DNA of 64,000 nt from assembly GCF_019279795.1 (NCBI RefSeq), contig NC_056743.1:923819436-923883435 (forward strand), given 5' to 3'. The stretch is from Protopterus annectens (lineage: Eukaryota > Chordata > Ceratodontiformes > Protopteridae). Under the pieces are notes generated by a model. That model had not been told where the DNA came from, did not search any database, and was given only the letters and a program-made list of their open reading frames with translations. A program made the position numbers and the translations under genes. Each line of letters begins with the position of its first letter. Positions within the stretch are counted from its first letter, which is position 1. Below, in pieces: positions 32,461-44,689 of this stretch.

Positions 32461-35400
32461 TAACAAAAAATTCCATAACCTACAAGAGCAGCTTACCCTG
32501 GAACTGCAGATGTATGCATTGCCACACAGGCCTGGTTCATGACCAGTAAAACACACCATCAGTGTGCAGGGCTTCACTGCTTATCACTCAAAAAAGGCCC
32601 ACCAGATTAGAAATCGGTAGTAAAAAAAGAAGTGTCTCTCTATTCTTGAAAAGCAATCTCACTTCCAGACTTGTAAAAAAAAGATAATGATTTGGAACTA
32701 TTCCATGTAAAACTTACTATAAATAAAATCCTTAATCACAAAATAGCTCAGTACAGCACCCCATATGTGAACCCCCATTACCTATTCCAACTACCTAACC
32801 AGTATGGAGTATCTATATATTAAGACAAACCATTCTTCTAGGAGACTTCAACTGTCCCTCCATCAACTGCTAGACTTACACATCCTCAAACATGTATGCT
32901 TAGAAATTACTAGACTTCATAACTACAAACTCTCTGGACCAGTTATAAAACACCCCAACCAGGGAAGATACAATTCTACATTTGGTCCTTACCAATATAG
33001 GACAGCTCTGCTCTCCAACTACTGTAACTTCCTCCCTGGTCAAATCAAACCAAAGGTCAGTTGCATTCTAAATGACTGTCACTGTTGAAGTGACACCCCA
33101 AACCCATGAGCAAAATGGGAAATAGGGGTTGTGGATGGATTCATCTTAAATCTGAAGCCAGAAGCATCCTCCAAAAATCACAGTATTTAGAGACTACGCA
33201 GAGGCTAATCTACTAAAACTGAGTGATGGCCTGGCTGAATTCAAAAGCCCCTTCCACCCCAACAATCCTAGTGTTTATGCAGAATCCTTTACTGACAAGT
33301 TCTATTCACATGTAAATAGCTGCACAGATGCATCGGTCTTCCTTTGAAGTAAACACAATGCAAAATTAAAAAAAAAAACCCTATGGTGGAACCCATATTG
33401 TGAAGAAATTAGACACTGTAATCTGCGCTAGCATGTTCAGCTGAAATTTTGCACATCATTTCAGATTATCCTGTGCATTATATGCCAGCATGACTAGTTA
33501 TGATATTGTAAATAAGTTCTTATGTGCTGGTTAATACTTTGTACAGGATGCTTAAAGAGTTGAACAGTGTTCTGTTACATTTAACTATGCATGTTTGTGC
33601 AGGAGATTCTAAATGCAGACTGTCTCAGAGTCAGCTGATCTAGAGATGATGTCATTGGAATGTGTTTAGATGCTCTGTATTTATTGTCAGAGACAAAGAC
33701 AGGAAGGAATTTTAAAAGAACAGCTGTTTGTTGATTTTCAACGAGTGAAATGAAAATAAGAACTGGAACATTTAAAACAGTTAACCTAGCTTATAAAAGT
33801 GCCTGCTGAAGACAGTCTGGACAGAGCAGTTGTTGAGTTCAATTGAGTTGAGTTGTGTTCACAGACCACAGTTGTACTGAGCAGTGGATACCGAAAGGAC
33901 TCACCAAGAGTTGTAGGCCTGCTTTTGCTCTGTTGTAATATTTAGTTTAGATCAGGGATAGCGTTCTTTAGTTACACAGGAAATTATAGCTAATTAGTCA
34001 AGAGTTTTTCTAAATGTTGGATTTCTATCCTTCAGTATTAATTTAATTTTTCTGGTGATTGAATTATGTTTGTTTACTGAAATTACTGTTTTACACTTTT
34101 AATCATTTTGCTCATTATTAAATATTTTTATTATCTTACATTGTGGCTGGTCAATCAATGTATTCTTTAGTGATTTGAGTGTGCTTTTACCTGCTCTGAT
34201 CATATACTACCATTTGTTTTGATATCTAATTTTAATAACTGAACACTCCTTTAAAAGGGCATGTAGATGATCTGACTGGTGGCAGCATTTTACCTTATTG
34301 TTTTGGGTTAAGGACACAGCTGGAAATCTGTGTCAGGCTTTCCCATAACTATTTGGATGTGTGAGATTTAATTTATTTAACAAAAAATTCCATACCCTAC
34401 AAGAAAAGCTTACCCTGGAACTGCAGATGTATGCATTGCCACACAGACCTGGTTCATGACCAGTAAAAACAGACCATCAGTGTGCAGGGCTTCACTGCTT
34501 ATCACTCAAAATAGGCCCACCAGATTAGAAATCATTAGTAAAAACAGAAGTGTCTCTCTATTCTTGAAAAGCAATCTCACTTCCAGACTTGTAAAAAAAG
34601 ATAATGATTTGGAACTATTCCATGTAAAACTTACTATAAATAAAATCCTTAATCACAAAATAGCTCACTACAGCACCCCCTCTGTGAACCCCCATTACCT
34701 ATTCCAACTACCTAACCAGTATGGAGTCTCTATATATTAAGACAAACCATTCTCCTAGGAGACTTCAACTGTCCCACCATCAACTGCTAGACTTACACAT
34801 CCTCAAACATGTATGCTTAGAAATTACTAGACTTTATAACTACAAACTCTCTGAACCAGTTATAAAACATCCCAAACAGGGAAGATAAAATTCTACATTT
34901 GGTCCTTACCAATATAGGACAGCTCTGCTCTCCAACTATTGTAACTTCCTCCCTGGTCAAGTCAAACCAAAGGTCAGTTGCATTCTAGATGACTGTCACT
35001 GTTGAAGTGACACCCCTACCCCATGAGCAAAATGGGAAATAGGGGTTGTGGATAGATTCACCTTAAATTTGAAGCCAGAAGCATCCTCCAAAAATCACAG
35101 TATTCAGAGACTATGCAAAGGCTAATCTACTAAAACTGAGTGATGGCCTGACTGAATTCAAAAGTCCCTTCCACCCCGACAATCCTAGTGCTTATGCAGA
35201 ATCCTTTACTGACAAGTTCTATTCACATGTAAATAGCTGCACAGGTGCATCTGTCTTCCTCTGAAGTAAACACAATGCAAACTTAAAAAAAAAAACCCTA
35301 TGGTGGAACCCATATTGTGAAGAAATTAGACACTGCCATCTGCACTAGCATGTTCAGCTGAATTTTGTACATCATTTCAGATTATCCTGTGCATTATATG

Positions 35401-36294
35401 CCAGCATGACTAGTTATGATATCGTAAATAAGTTCTTGTGTGTTGGTTAATACTTTGTACAGGATGCTTAAAGAGTTGAACAGTGTTCTATTACATTTAA
35501 CTGTGCATGTTTGTGCAGGAGATTCTAAATGCAGACTGTCTCAGAGTCAGCTGAGCTACAGATGATGTCATCGGAATGTGTTTAGATGCTCTGTATTTAT
35601 TGTCAGAGACAAAGACAGGAAGGAATTTTAAAAGAACAGCTGTTTGTTGATTTTCAAAGAGTGAAATGAAAATAAGAACTGGAACATTTAAAACAGTTAA
35701 CCTAGCTTATAGAAGTGCCTGCTGAAGACAGTCTGGACAGAGCAGTTTTTGAGTTCAATTGAGTTGAGTTATGTTCACAGACCACAGTTGTACTGAGCAG
35801 TGGATACCAAAAGGACTCACCAAGAGTTGTAGGCCTGCTTTTGCTCTGTTGTAATATTTAGTATAGATCAGGGATAGTGTTCTTCAGTTACACAGGAAAT
35901 TATAGCTAATTAGTCAGAGTTTTTCTAAATGTTGGATTTCTATCCTTCAGTATTAATTTAATTTTCCTGGTGATTGAATTCTGTTTGTTTACTGAAATTA
36001 CTGTTTTACACTTTTAATCATTTTGCTCATTATTAAATATTTTTATTATCTTACATTGTGGCTGATCAATCAGTGTATTCTTTAGTGATTTGAGAGTGCT
36101 TATACCTGCTCTGATCATACACTACCATTTGTTTTGATACCTAATTTTAATAACTGAACACTCCTTTAAAAGGGCATGTAGATGCTCTGACTGGTGGCAG
36201 CATTTTACCATATTGTTTTGGGTTAAGGACACAGCTAGAAATCTGTGTCAGGCTTTCCCATAAGTATTTGGATGTGTGAGATTTAATTTTTTTA
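32461..36294. repeat. Tandem segmental duplication, two units of 1917 bp
   Basis: Unit 1 is 32461-34377 and unit 2 is 34378-36294. Both contain the same slice of CR1 ORF2 followed by the same LTR-like sequence, with only a few differences per hundred bases in the parts I compared. Neither unit ends at an element boundary, so this is a post-insertion duplication, not a transposition product. The junction has only a few bases of shared sequence (ta/aa). Confidence 0.9.
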
Positions 36295-36568
36295 GGTATG
36301 AGCATATCAGAGGTCTTAAACTAGGACACATTGCTCTGGAGTGTGTAATAAGGAGTTACATTAGGGGTGGACAGAAGTATGCAGTCCAGTCCCAGGTGAT
36401 AGAGCGTGTTCCTATTGTGCTTTTAGGGAAAAATTGTGAAGTTTTACTCCTGTTTAAGTGATGATCTCACATTGGAATTAGTAGTGAGGACGGAAGTTCC
36501 TTAGTTACTGACCCAGGATAGTAGGGGTAGCCACATACCACATACAATGGGATATTAACCGGACATCA
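33417..36568 (+). mobile_element. LTR-like insertion (solo-LTR candidate), duplicated along with its flank
   Basis: The insert starts tgtaatctgc right after gacac and ends ...ggacatca before cacac, giving TG...CA ends and a 4-bp (acac) or imperfect 5-bp duplication. Without the tandem duplication it would be 1235 bp (35334-36568). It has a TATA box (tataaaag, 33792; decayed to tatagaag in the second unit) and an attaaa signal near 34117, as expected of an LTR. No coding region and no second LTR were seen, so the type is inferred. Confidence 0.5.
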
Positions 36569-37116
36569 CACACATAAACAGGCTCTATAATAAAAGAAAA
36601 CAACTAATTTCATTCAAAAATAAATCTAATCTTCAAGAAACCAAAAACTCTGCTGGTAAACTAAACAAGGAACTGCAAATCCTGATAAAATCAGCCAAAG
36701 CTAGATATGAGTTAAAGATAGCCATCCAGACAAAAATAAATACGAAGACTTCTTTACCTATGCTATAAATCTCAGAAACGATGTCCACCATTGCACAGTG
36801 GTAATAGTAAATGATATCACAGAGTCATATCCAGGGGACACAGCTTCTCTGTTAGCAGATACATTCACCTTCAGCTTCATCCCCCCAGTATTCTCAGATA
36901 ATACCCATACCTACCCCCTCCTGAAATCCCCCAAGACCAAGTATTCAAGGCACCATCTAAGACGGGGAACACTACATGTATGAGGCCAAATAACATACTC
37001 GGCTGCCTACTAGCTAGCCTGAGTCATGAATTATCATATCCCCTTACACAGACTACTCAACATTATCCTTAAAAGAGGCTTTGTGCCAGATAAATGAGAA
37101 AAGCAACGGTTATTCT

Positions 37117-37856
37117 GAACTGGTGTTCTCTGGCATTCATCCAAGACTTAACATTTTGCCCAGTCTTCCTCATCCTCTTATCTGCAGCAATCAAATCATT
37201 GAACAGACAGTCTATTTTAAATACTGTGACTTAACCCTAGATCTTATTTTATCAATGGCCATTGACATCAATAACTTAAAAGCAGATATAAACATTACTC
37301 TATACGGTTGCTACAGAATTTCTCACTTCCTTTAATCCGGAAGGCTAATCTGAGACAAGTAAAAATATCTCGTGACAACTACTAGTGTGATCTTTTCCTT
37401 CTTGCCTATTTGTCAACGAAAATCTTAACAATTTACAAATATTATCCAACAGAATCTACATTTTTTCTCTTCTTCCATCACTGCATCACCCTTAAGCATG
37501 CAAATTGTCTTCTAGTGCAGGTGTGTGCTGACCTTTTACTAACAGTAGCAAAATCATAAACAGCAGCAAATCATGCATTCTAACATTATGATTGTCTATA
37601 AAACAAATTCAATATCAACTGCATTCAAATTCATGCCATATAACAGTACTGCAGATGCCAAAAATAACTTTTCTTCCACAGTCTCCAAACTGTAGAATCA
37701 ACTTTCTACTTTAATTGGAAAGTACAAAAATAAAAATAATTCAGAATAAAATTGCTAAAGCACTTATAGAAACAACTATTTACTGAAGTTTAAACCCCTA
37801 CTGACCTTATAAAGTATCAATCAGAAAATGAATTTAAGTTAAAATTAGTAGACCAC

Positions 37857-37925
<69 letters not shown>

Positions 37926-38310
37926 AAAAAGCACATTGCTCATGCTGTAAACCATAATAACAGACTTGACCTCAGGTTTAGGTTCCAGTCTTGCAAATGT
38001 GTTGCTTGGAAAGGTAAACTCTTTGATCTCAACATTTGTAAATATTGTTACTCTTTATTCCTATTGCAGAGTTTATAAAGAGCAACAATATCTTAACATT
38101 TCTGTATGAGTCCTACTTTATCTACTAATACACTCAGTAAAGGTCTGTAAATTTTGTACATTGTACATTCTTCCTGCCTGTTTACTGCATCCAGTATTAT
38201 GTGTATATAAATAATGCCTATCTGAGCGAGGCCTGAAATGGTCTTGATGGTTTTTGTCTACTATCTTGGTTAACAAAGTTAATAAACAAATTCCAAACTG
38301 TATGGTGTTT
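37117..38310 (+). mobile_element. Probable 3' end of an L2-like LINE, decayed
   Basis: Plus-strand fragments such as ADAKNNFSSTVSKL.NQLS (about 37655-37710) resemble the C-terminal LWN.LP block of L2/CR1-type ORF2. A (CA)n tract and a 3' region ending in aataaac (about 38285) follow. Most of the stretch has stops in all frames. Confidence 0.3.
37857..37921. repeat. (AC)n microsatellite
   Basis: About 32 uninterrupted AC units. Confidence 0.95.
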
Positions 38311-38499
38311 TTTAAACTGTATCATTCTAGTGGTATGGCCACCAGAGTCATACATTTCTTCATATGAAAAATGTAAACCACTCACAGGAGCAGTCCACGG
38401 CTAATAAAAACGTCTCTCACAGCAGCAAAATAATCCAAAATCCAGGTATAAAACACCAGACAATCCAAGCGTCAATGATAAAAGCATAAAATAAAGGGG

Positions 38500-38765
38500 A
38501 GGGAAAGAAAGGCTTAAAAATAGGAACAGATTTTAGCATTGCTGTTATAAAATTAGAAACTTGCTACAATAAAAGGATTTATTTTTGCATGCATTTTCTG
38601 AAGATAATAAACTCAAACTCAAATGTATGTCATTATTTTGTGACTTCATTCCCCAATGATTTCCCAGCAAACCACAAATTTAATGAGTAAAGGACCAACA
38701 AAAAAAAAAAAAAGAGAGAGATTAAATTCTGAACATTCTTTGAAAATCTTATATTTTGGAAGTAA
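38500..38765. mobile_element. hAT-like MITE family M2, third copy (ends eroded)
   Basis: It shares with 22038-22354 the string ggaacagattttagcattgc, then attttctgaag, then aactcaaatgtatgtcatta, then atgatttcccagc and gaacattctttgaaaatct. An oligo-A expansion lies at about 38698-38714. The terminal inverted repeats are no longer recognisable. Confidence 0.6.
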
Positions 38766-38769
38766 AATA

Positions 38770-39577
38770 CTTCCTCCAACACCATTTACATATACCACAG
38801 TAATTTTGAAACATTAGGAGGAACTATTTTACATCAAATAAATTAATAATATAATAATAATAAAAAAAAATAAGTAAAACAAAACAGTTTTCTAAGCACA
38901 ATAATGCCCTCCAGAGTCTGTGTTACTGTGTAAATAATGCCCTTCCAGGGGTGTAGAGGCCCTCCCCCTGTGACACTGGACCTCAGAACACCACTTAGCA
39001 TGCATTATTTACATAGTAACACACACTTTGATGGGCATTACTGTTTGGGCATGTGAGCTGGAAGATAAAGATAACCTAAAAGAGTACCTGTTAAGTTACC
39101 TGTATATTTTAACAGATCTGTCTTCCACCTCTTTCTCCAATGAAAATGCATTTCCTTTTTATAGGAAGAAGAGTAAAAAAGTTTCTGCCTACAGGACCAG
39201 TCACAAAGGGATAGATTCTTCAGATGGCATGCAAGAATATGAAGAGTAGCTGTACAGTCAATCATAGCCTCTTAAAAGACAGTTTTGCAGTATTCATGCT
39301 TTCACAGAGTAGGAACACTTATCCTCTCTTTCTTCCATTTTCTGATATCCTTACCTACTATCCAGTCTTCTCCTGGAGCAGTATATCTTGCAATCAAGTC
39401 ATGTGGAACCAGTTTTCCTCTAACCAGTGGATGAGTAAGTCTTTTATGTCAGGTTGCTAAACAGAATTATTTTCAAAGACTTTCTCAAACTCTCAGTATA
39501 TCCCAAGTTTACTAGCCAGGACAAAGGTTGTGTTGCAGATTATTAACATGGGTTAAAACAGGAATTAGCATCACCAT
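38770..39577. other. Unassigned sequence
   Basis: Short open frames overlap on both strands at 39028-39265, but neither has a recognisable domain. Confidence 0.45.
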
Positions 39578-41094
39578 TGGTCACACTTTTCAATCACAGC
39601 CTAAGCACTGGCTTCATCTTAGTGGAATGGAAAAGAGCTGCTGTCATACCTTTGCACACAGGGGGTGCATCCACAGACCCTGGGAACTACAGACCCATCA
39701 GCCTGACTAGCTTTATCTGCAAGGCCATGGAACAAATCATCATGGACCTTATATAGGTAATCTCCAAACGCTTAACGCCACCCAGTTTAGCTTTGTCAAG
39801 GGGAGATTATGACTGTTAAACTTGGTGGACTTCTTCGAGACAGTCACCAAAGCCCTAGACAAGGGTGAATCTGTGCATATGGCCTACACAGATTTAGCCA
39901 AGGCCTTTGACACAATCCCTCACTCAGACATCAATGATAAACTCATCTAGCTGGGCATCAATCCATATATTTTCAGATGGGTTGCAAACTGGCTCACTGA
40001 TAGAACTCATACAGTCAAAATAGGGGACTCCTCCTCCTCCAACAGATCCGTAACCAGTGTTGCTACAAAGGGATTGGTTTTGAGACCCCTACTGTCCAGA
40101 ATCTACTTCTCCAAAGTATAGGCTAAAACTAAATGACTGTGGCTGACAAAGTCTGCCGATGACTGCAAACTGGGAGTGATCATTGAAACCTCTAGCGATG
40201 TCAACATCTTGCAAGGAGGTCTTATGCAGATTAATGATTGGTGCCAAAATCATGGTCTTAAACTTAATGCAAAAAAGCATTATCACCCCCTTCAGCAAGG
40301 GTGATGTTCCGGCAAACTACCACATCCATTGCAATACCTTAAGCACATAGTCAGTGGTGAGAGATCTGGGCACACAGGTCGACAGCAACCTTAACTTTGA
40401 TCACCATGTCTCCACGGTGTAAGAAGGGCATTTTACATTGCTCATCTTATAAGTAAGGGCATTACCTCCAGAAAAAAAAAGATGTTATAATCCCCTCGTA
40501 CTCTTCCTTCATCAGGCCAATAACAGAGTACAATGCTCCCTTTGGCATGTTCCCTTCCAAACACCTGCAGCAATTGGAGAGACCACAAAGGTTCCTTACA
40601 AAGAAAATTCAGGGTCTTCAAAATCTGTCTTATGCAGACAGACTGAAATCATTGTCATAGAGACTGCTCACAGGTGACCTTTGCCTTGCATATAGAGCAA
40701 TCACTGACCCAGCTTTAATGGAAATGCTGCACATTTGCAAGTCAAATGGCACATGGGTCACTCACTCAAAAGACCTTAACCTGGTATGTGACATCAATAG
40801 AACTTGCTGGAGAGACAGATTTGTCTTACAGAGGTTGCCCCACCTTTGGGACAAGCTTTTATTCATGTTAAACAAAGCCACTCATTGGCCCTATTTGAGC
40901 ATAATTTGAATGACTGGATGGGTAACTGAAAATTCACCCCAGAGGTTCTGCCTGTGTCCCTCTTGAACAGGGCAGTAGGTGCTGATTTTATTGTCTGCTT
41001 GAACCAGACACCCTTGGGAACATGGGTTGAACTTGGCTAGGCTTGTAAGGGCCCTGGAGCCATTAGCTTACTAACCTCCTATGATCCTATGATA
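39578..41094 (+). mobile_element. CR1 family B, copy 2 (5'-truncated)
   Basis: It begins inside the RT at FNHSLSTGFI and runs through GNYRPISLTSFICKAMEQII, FVKGRL-like sequence, YTDLAKAFDTIPH (about 39880-39920), a lost PQGS box, KSADDCKLGV (about 40150-40180) and the C-terminal region. It ends with cctatgatcctatgat at 41080-41094. Many stops and frameshifts show it is old. Confidence 0.85.
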
Positions 41095-42499
41095 ACAATG
41101 AGTCACAGAAAGGGTGCCCTCTATTTGTCACTTAAAGAGATTCTACTCAAAAATCTTCTTAGTTCCAAAAAGAAAATAAAGGCCTTGAAGAACCATTCTG
41201 GAACTTTCCTCACTCCAAACTCCTAGAACAAAAAATATTAAAAATGAACCGTTAGTCTGTTCCCCCATCCTTTTTCAGGGATCCTAGATGGCAAATGTAG
41301 ATAAAAACGATAACATGCTTACTGTCATATCCCTATATTTGACCCTTATAGAACATTTTTCATCTTGAGAATGGGGAAACAGCATCCTCAATTTGCAGTG
41401 TTACTAGGCTTGACAATAGCCCCAATTGCAGCAGCCCTCGGGGAAAGAGACAAACACAGTTACCCTTACCTAGATGAATGTCTCATTCAGGCTTGGTCTC
41501 AACAGCCAACAGGCAGTTCCTGGGCTATCTTTCAATTTCTGATCACTTTTTGGTCACTGATTGGTCAGCACATTCATGGTTCTTCACATTAGATTTTATA
41601 TGAGAAAACGTCAATGTTAGCCCTCCAGTCTGTAGGACTGCAGGAGAGATCCAGTGGACTAGTATTTCTCTCTAATTCCACTACATGAAGTGAGCTGCTG
41701 GCTAGACACAATACACAGGAATATGGCAAATCTTCATCATCATCTCAGGTCATAAACATCCTGATGACAGGTGCATTGGACTACAACTGGCTTGCACATC
41801 TGGTGAACCTGTCAGGCCAGGAAATATGTGTCCATTGTAAGAAAGATGAATATCTGTGTCCCAGGTCCACCGCAAAGATTGCCAATCTCCCTCTCTAGGC
41901 AGTAGGTGTGTGAGGGGCCCTGGTAATGAAGTGAGACAGAAAATGGGGATAAATGGTCTAGGATGCCACACCAGCGCAAGGTACAAAGGATGGGAAGTAG
42001 CTGTAAGAAAGAAGAGACTAGGATGGAGGGTACCTGGACTGCAACAATGAATATACTCACAGACCTACATTTATGGCAAGTTCTTAACACAGCTGCATCA
42101 TGCTTATCATAGCAGCCACTCTTGCAGTCCTCACTTTTAAGATTCCAAAAGCATAAGCATACAGGGCGGTTAGAGAAAATTAATTAGGCGATAAGGCCCT
42201 GCAGAATAACAGCTGCAAATACTGCCCTAGTTCTACAAACTACCCCTAAACTGTAGTACCTACAGAAAGCCTGAAAAGAGGTCCAAGTTGCTGATTCTTA
42301 TGTGCTGACCCCTCTAAGGAAAGTTGTGTTGGCTGCAATGATGCTAGTGGAGTAGCCTCTGACATATCCTGGAACACATGTTCCATAAACTGTTTAACTG
42401 TATGAAATGCAATGAGCAAGCCATTTACAGAAAATTTGTTTGCCTACTTCATTCCTTCTTTCCCTCTCTCTCTAGCAGGGTGCAAGTGAGTTACAGGGC
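41095..42499. other. Unassigned sequence
   Basis: Open frames of 60-90 codons lie on both strands at 41365-42090, none with a domain I can name. On the plus strand the region at about 41767-41850 has a CVHCKK pair and a WL.HLVN stretch, but this is too little to assign. Confidence 0.4.
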
Positions 42500-43028
42500 T
42501 CACTGGAAACATCCCCTAAAACTTACACACAGCAGGCTCATCCAATAGGCAGTCTGAGTCCACTCAATCCACCCACCATTTATTTAGGACAAACTGTGTG
42601 TCACCTCTGCTCTTGTGCTTAACATTCACTGGAAACATCCCCAAAGCATACACACAGCAGGCTTATCCAAAAGGCAGTCTGAGCTCATAGGTTCATAGGT
42701 TCATAGGTTTATACTAGGCTATCTGCCCTAAGGCATTTATAAGCCTAGCCCAAATTTTTGTGGCTTACGCCACCCCTTATATGAAAAAATACTGTGCCCA
42801 TTAGTTTGTTGTGCCTCTGTCCAGCAGTGACACAGAGATGATTCCCGGGGTAAACCTACGATCTCCCATCCACGGGTCTAGATTTCTCTTGAACAGAGTC
42901 AGCGAAGTGCTCTGCCTCACATGGACCGGGATTTTATTCTACAGCATAGGGAGTCTCTGAGTGATAAATCTGCTCACTCAATCCACCCACTATTTATTAA
43001 GGACAAACTGTGTAACACCTCTACATAT
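42500..43028. repeat. Tandem 120-bp duplication, second unit split by a CR1-A fragment
   Basis: cactggaaacatcccc ... acacacagcaggctcatcca ... cactcaatccaccc ... ggacaaactgtgt occurs at 42500-42617 and again as 42625-42685 plus 42973-43020. The CR1-A 3' fragment lies between the halves of the second unit. Confidence 0.75.
42686..42972 (-). mobile_element. CR1 family A 3' fragment
   Basis: The minus strand holds the last codons of ORF2 (including the block ahead of NRTCWRD) and the 3' UTR with the TATGAACC array at 42686-42712. It ends 5' at aatctg, so it is severely truncated. Confidence 0.85.
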
Positions 43029-43034
43029 AATTTT

Positions 43035-43345
43035 CTTCTTCTTTCGGCTTTTCGGATCACCTGTCCGCTCATGATTGGCAATGGAGTTTTACAGTGTCGA
43101 GTTGCCAGCCCGGCAGCCAACCTTCCACAGAAGGCACACACATGAACACACTCACACCTAGGGCCAATTTAGAGTGTCCAATCCACCTACAGCATGTCTT
43201 TGGGATGTGGGAGGAAACCAGAGCACCCGGAGGAAACCCACGCGACCACAGGGAGGACATGCAGACTCCACACAGAAGGCACCCCAGCCAAGGATCGAAC
43301 CGGAGAACCTCTTGCTGTAAGGTGGCAACGCTAACCACTGCATCA
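43035..43345 (-). mobile_element. V-SINE (HE1-like), copy 2
   Basis: On the minus strand it has the complete tRNA-like head (tggttagcgttgccacctta and box B ggttcgatcc), body and tail. An ataatttt duplication flanks it (43027-43034 and 43346-43353). It lies at the left edge of PLE-3 in opposite orientation to copy 3. Confidence 0.8.
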
Positions 43346-43399
43346 ATAATTTTCTAAAGGTCCCTTTTCCAACAATGCCAAAACTCTTAGGCATTCCAA

Positions 43400-44580
43400 A
43401 GTTTCATTCTGATTTATTGGGCCCACCTCTTAGTCCAATTGCAGCACCTGGGTGTTTGATATCCTTGCAAAATATGTTGCTATAAAGCTGAATCCCCTTT
43501 TTAAAAATGTATCACATATCCTATAGGACTCGTCTGACTTTGTTGACAAATTGTGAATGAATAAAGTGTTGAGGGGCACCTTCTGGTTACATTAGACATC
43601 AAAAATCTTTTCTCCATGATCCCCCATGGAGAGAGGATAATATGGTTTGGTGATGCGATTTTTGGAATCCAAAATTCTTTCTAATAGTGACTTCAGGCTT
43701 GTCATGGATTTTATGGAAACTGTTTTGTCTAACAACTACTTATACTTTGATGGTGAATATTTTAAACAATTTTCAGGCATGGCTATGGGGGCAGCATGCA
43801 GACCCATTTTTGTCAATGCAGTATTATTAAAATGGGAAAGAGGGATGGTATTTAGAGCTGATTCCTAGAAGTATTGCTGGTTTTATTGTCATTTTTTTGA
43901 ACAACATTTTTTTTTATATGGTTTGTCCAGATGGATGATTTTATCAGTGAAATTGAAAAATCCACTGAATTTTTGAGTTTCTCATCTCACATTGACAAGC
44001 ATAGTTCGATCCTCGGCTGGGGTGCCTTCTATGCGGAGTCTGCATGTCCTCCCTGTGGTCGTGTGGGTTTCCTCCGGGTACTCTGGTTTCCTCCCACATC
44101 CCAAAGACATGCTGTAGGTGGATTGGACACTGTAAATTGTCCCTAGGTGGGAGTGTGTGTGTGTGCCTTCTGTGGAAGGTTGGGTGTCAGGCTGGCAAAT
44201 CAACATCGTAAAACTCCACTGCCAATCATGAGCAGACAGGTGTTCCGCTGTGGTGACCCCTAACTGGGAAAAAGCTGAAAAAAGAAGAAGTTGTTTACAT
44301 TTTTTTGGATTTGGAAATTATGTATGGAGATGATAGGAAATGGTTTACATCCATCTATCGTAAACCCATGTATTGTAATTCTTTTCTCCATTTTAAGAGC
44401 GGTCACCCTTTTCAGCAAAAGAAAGGCATTTTAGTGAGTCAATTCATTAGAATAGAAAAATTAACGTATGATGATATGGAATGTTTGAGACAGTTTGACT
44501 TGTTAAAAACAATGTTCATGGACCAAGGTAACTCTATTGAACTCATAGCCAATATACAAGAAAATATGGCTTGAGAGATC
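43400..44580 (+). pseudogene. PLE-3 reverse transcriptase (split by a SINE)
   Basis: Blocks in order are GPPLSPIAAPG, then TLDIKNLFSMIPHGE-like residues in two frames, NNYLYFDGEYFKQFSGMAMG (about 43734-43790, the Q..G..MG block), and a lost YxDD box near 43900 followed by MDDFISEIEKS. After the SINE come FLDLEI and RKPMYCNSFLHFKSGHP (about 44360-44415). This order is characteristic of Penelope RTs. Confidence 0.75.
43998..44294 (+). mobile_element. V-SINE (HE1-like), copy 3, 5'-truncated
   Basis: It starts at the box B (agttcgatcctcggctgggg), so most of the tRNA head is missing. The body is gagtctgcatgtcctccctg and the tail ctgtggtgacccctaactgg ending in gaagaag. It interrupts the PLE-3 RT. 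Confidence 0.85.
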
Positions 44581-44689
44581 TGACAAGTACACACCTCTTA
44601 TATGGAAAAGGCTTTAAGCTAGTGATACAAGCTGGATTAATGGTGAAAAGGTTAATAGAAGTTACTATAATTTAGCAATATATTACTCA

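Larger units (their letters stand above)
31545..37116 (+). mobile_element. CR1 element (diverged copy), 3'-truncated, interrupted and partly duplicated
   Basis: ORF1 starts at 31546. The endonuclease relic is at about 32600-33400. The reading then stops at WWNPYCEEIRH, where an LTR-like insertion begins (33417), and resumes at 36574 with INRLYNKRKQLIS, the next CR1 residues (compare INKLYNKRRKLL in CR1-A). It continues into the RT start (RPNNILGCLL, 36985; ATVI, 37107) and is then cut off. A 1917-bp tandem duplication lies across the insertion. The sequence is more diverged than the A and B copies. Confidence 0.7.

Noticed and set aside
37857..37921. CRISPR-like or telomere-like tandem array
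   Set aside because: It is a simple (AC)n microsatellite; no array of direct repeats with unique spacers exists in the window.
41365..42090. Short frames on both strands, including a Cys-pair segment that briefly suggested a retroviral envelope
   Set aside because: Only about 40 codons with one C-x2-C pair, no fusion peptide, transmembrane segment or neighbouring retroviral genes.
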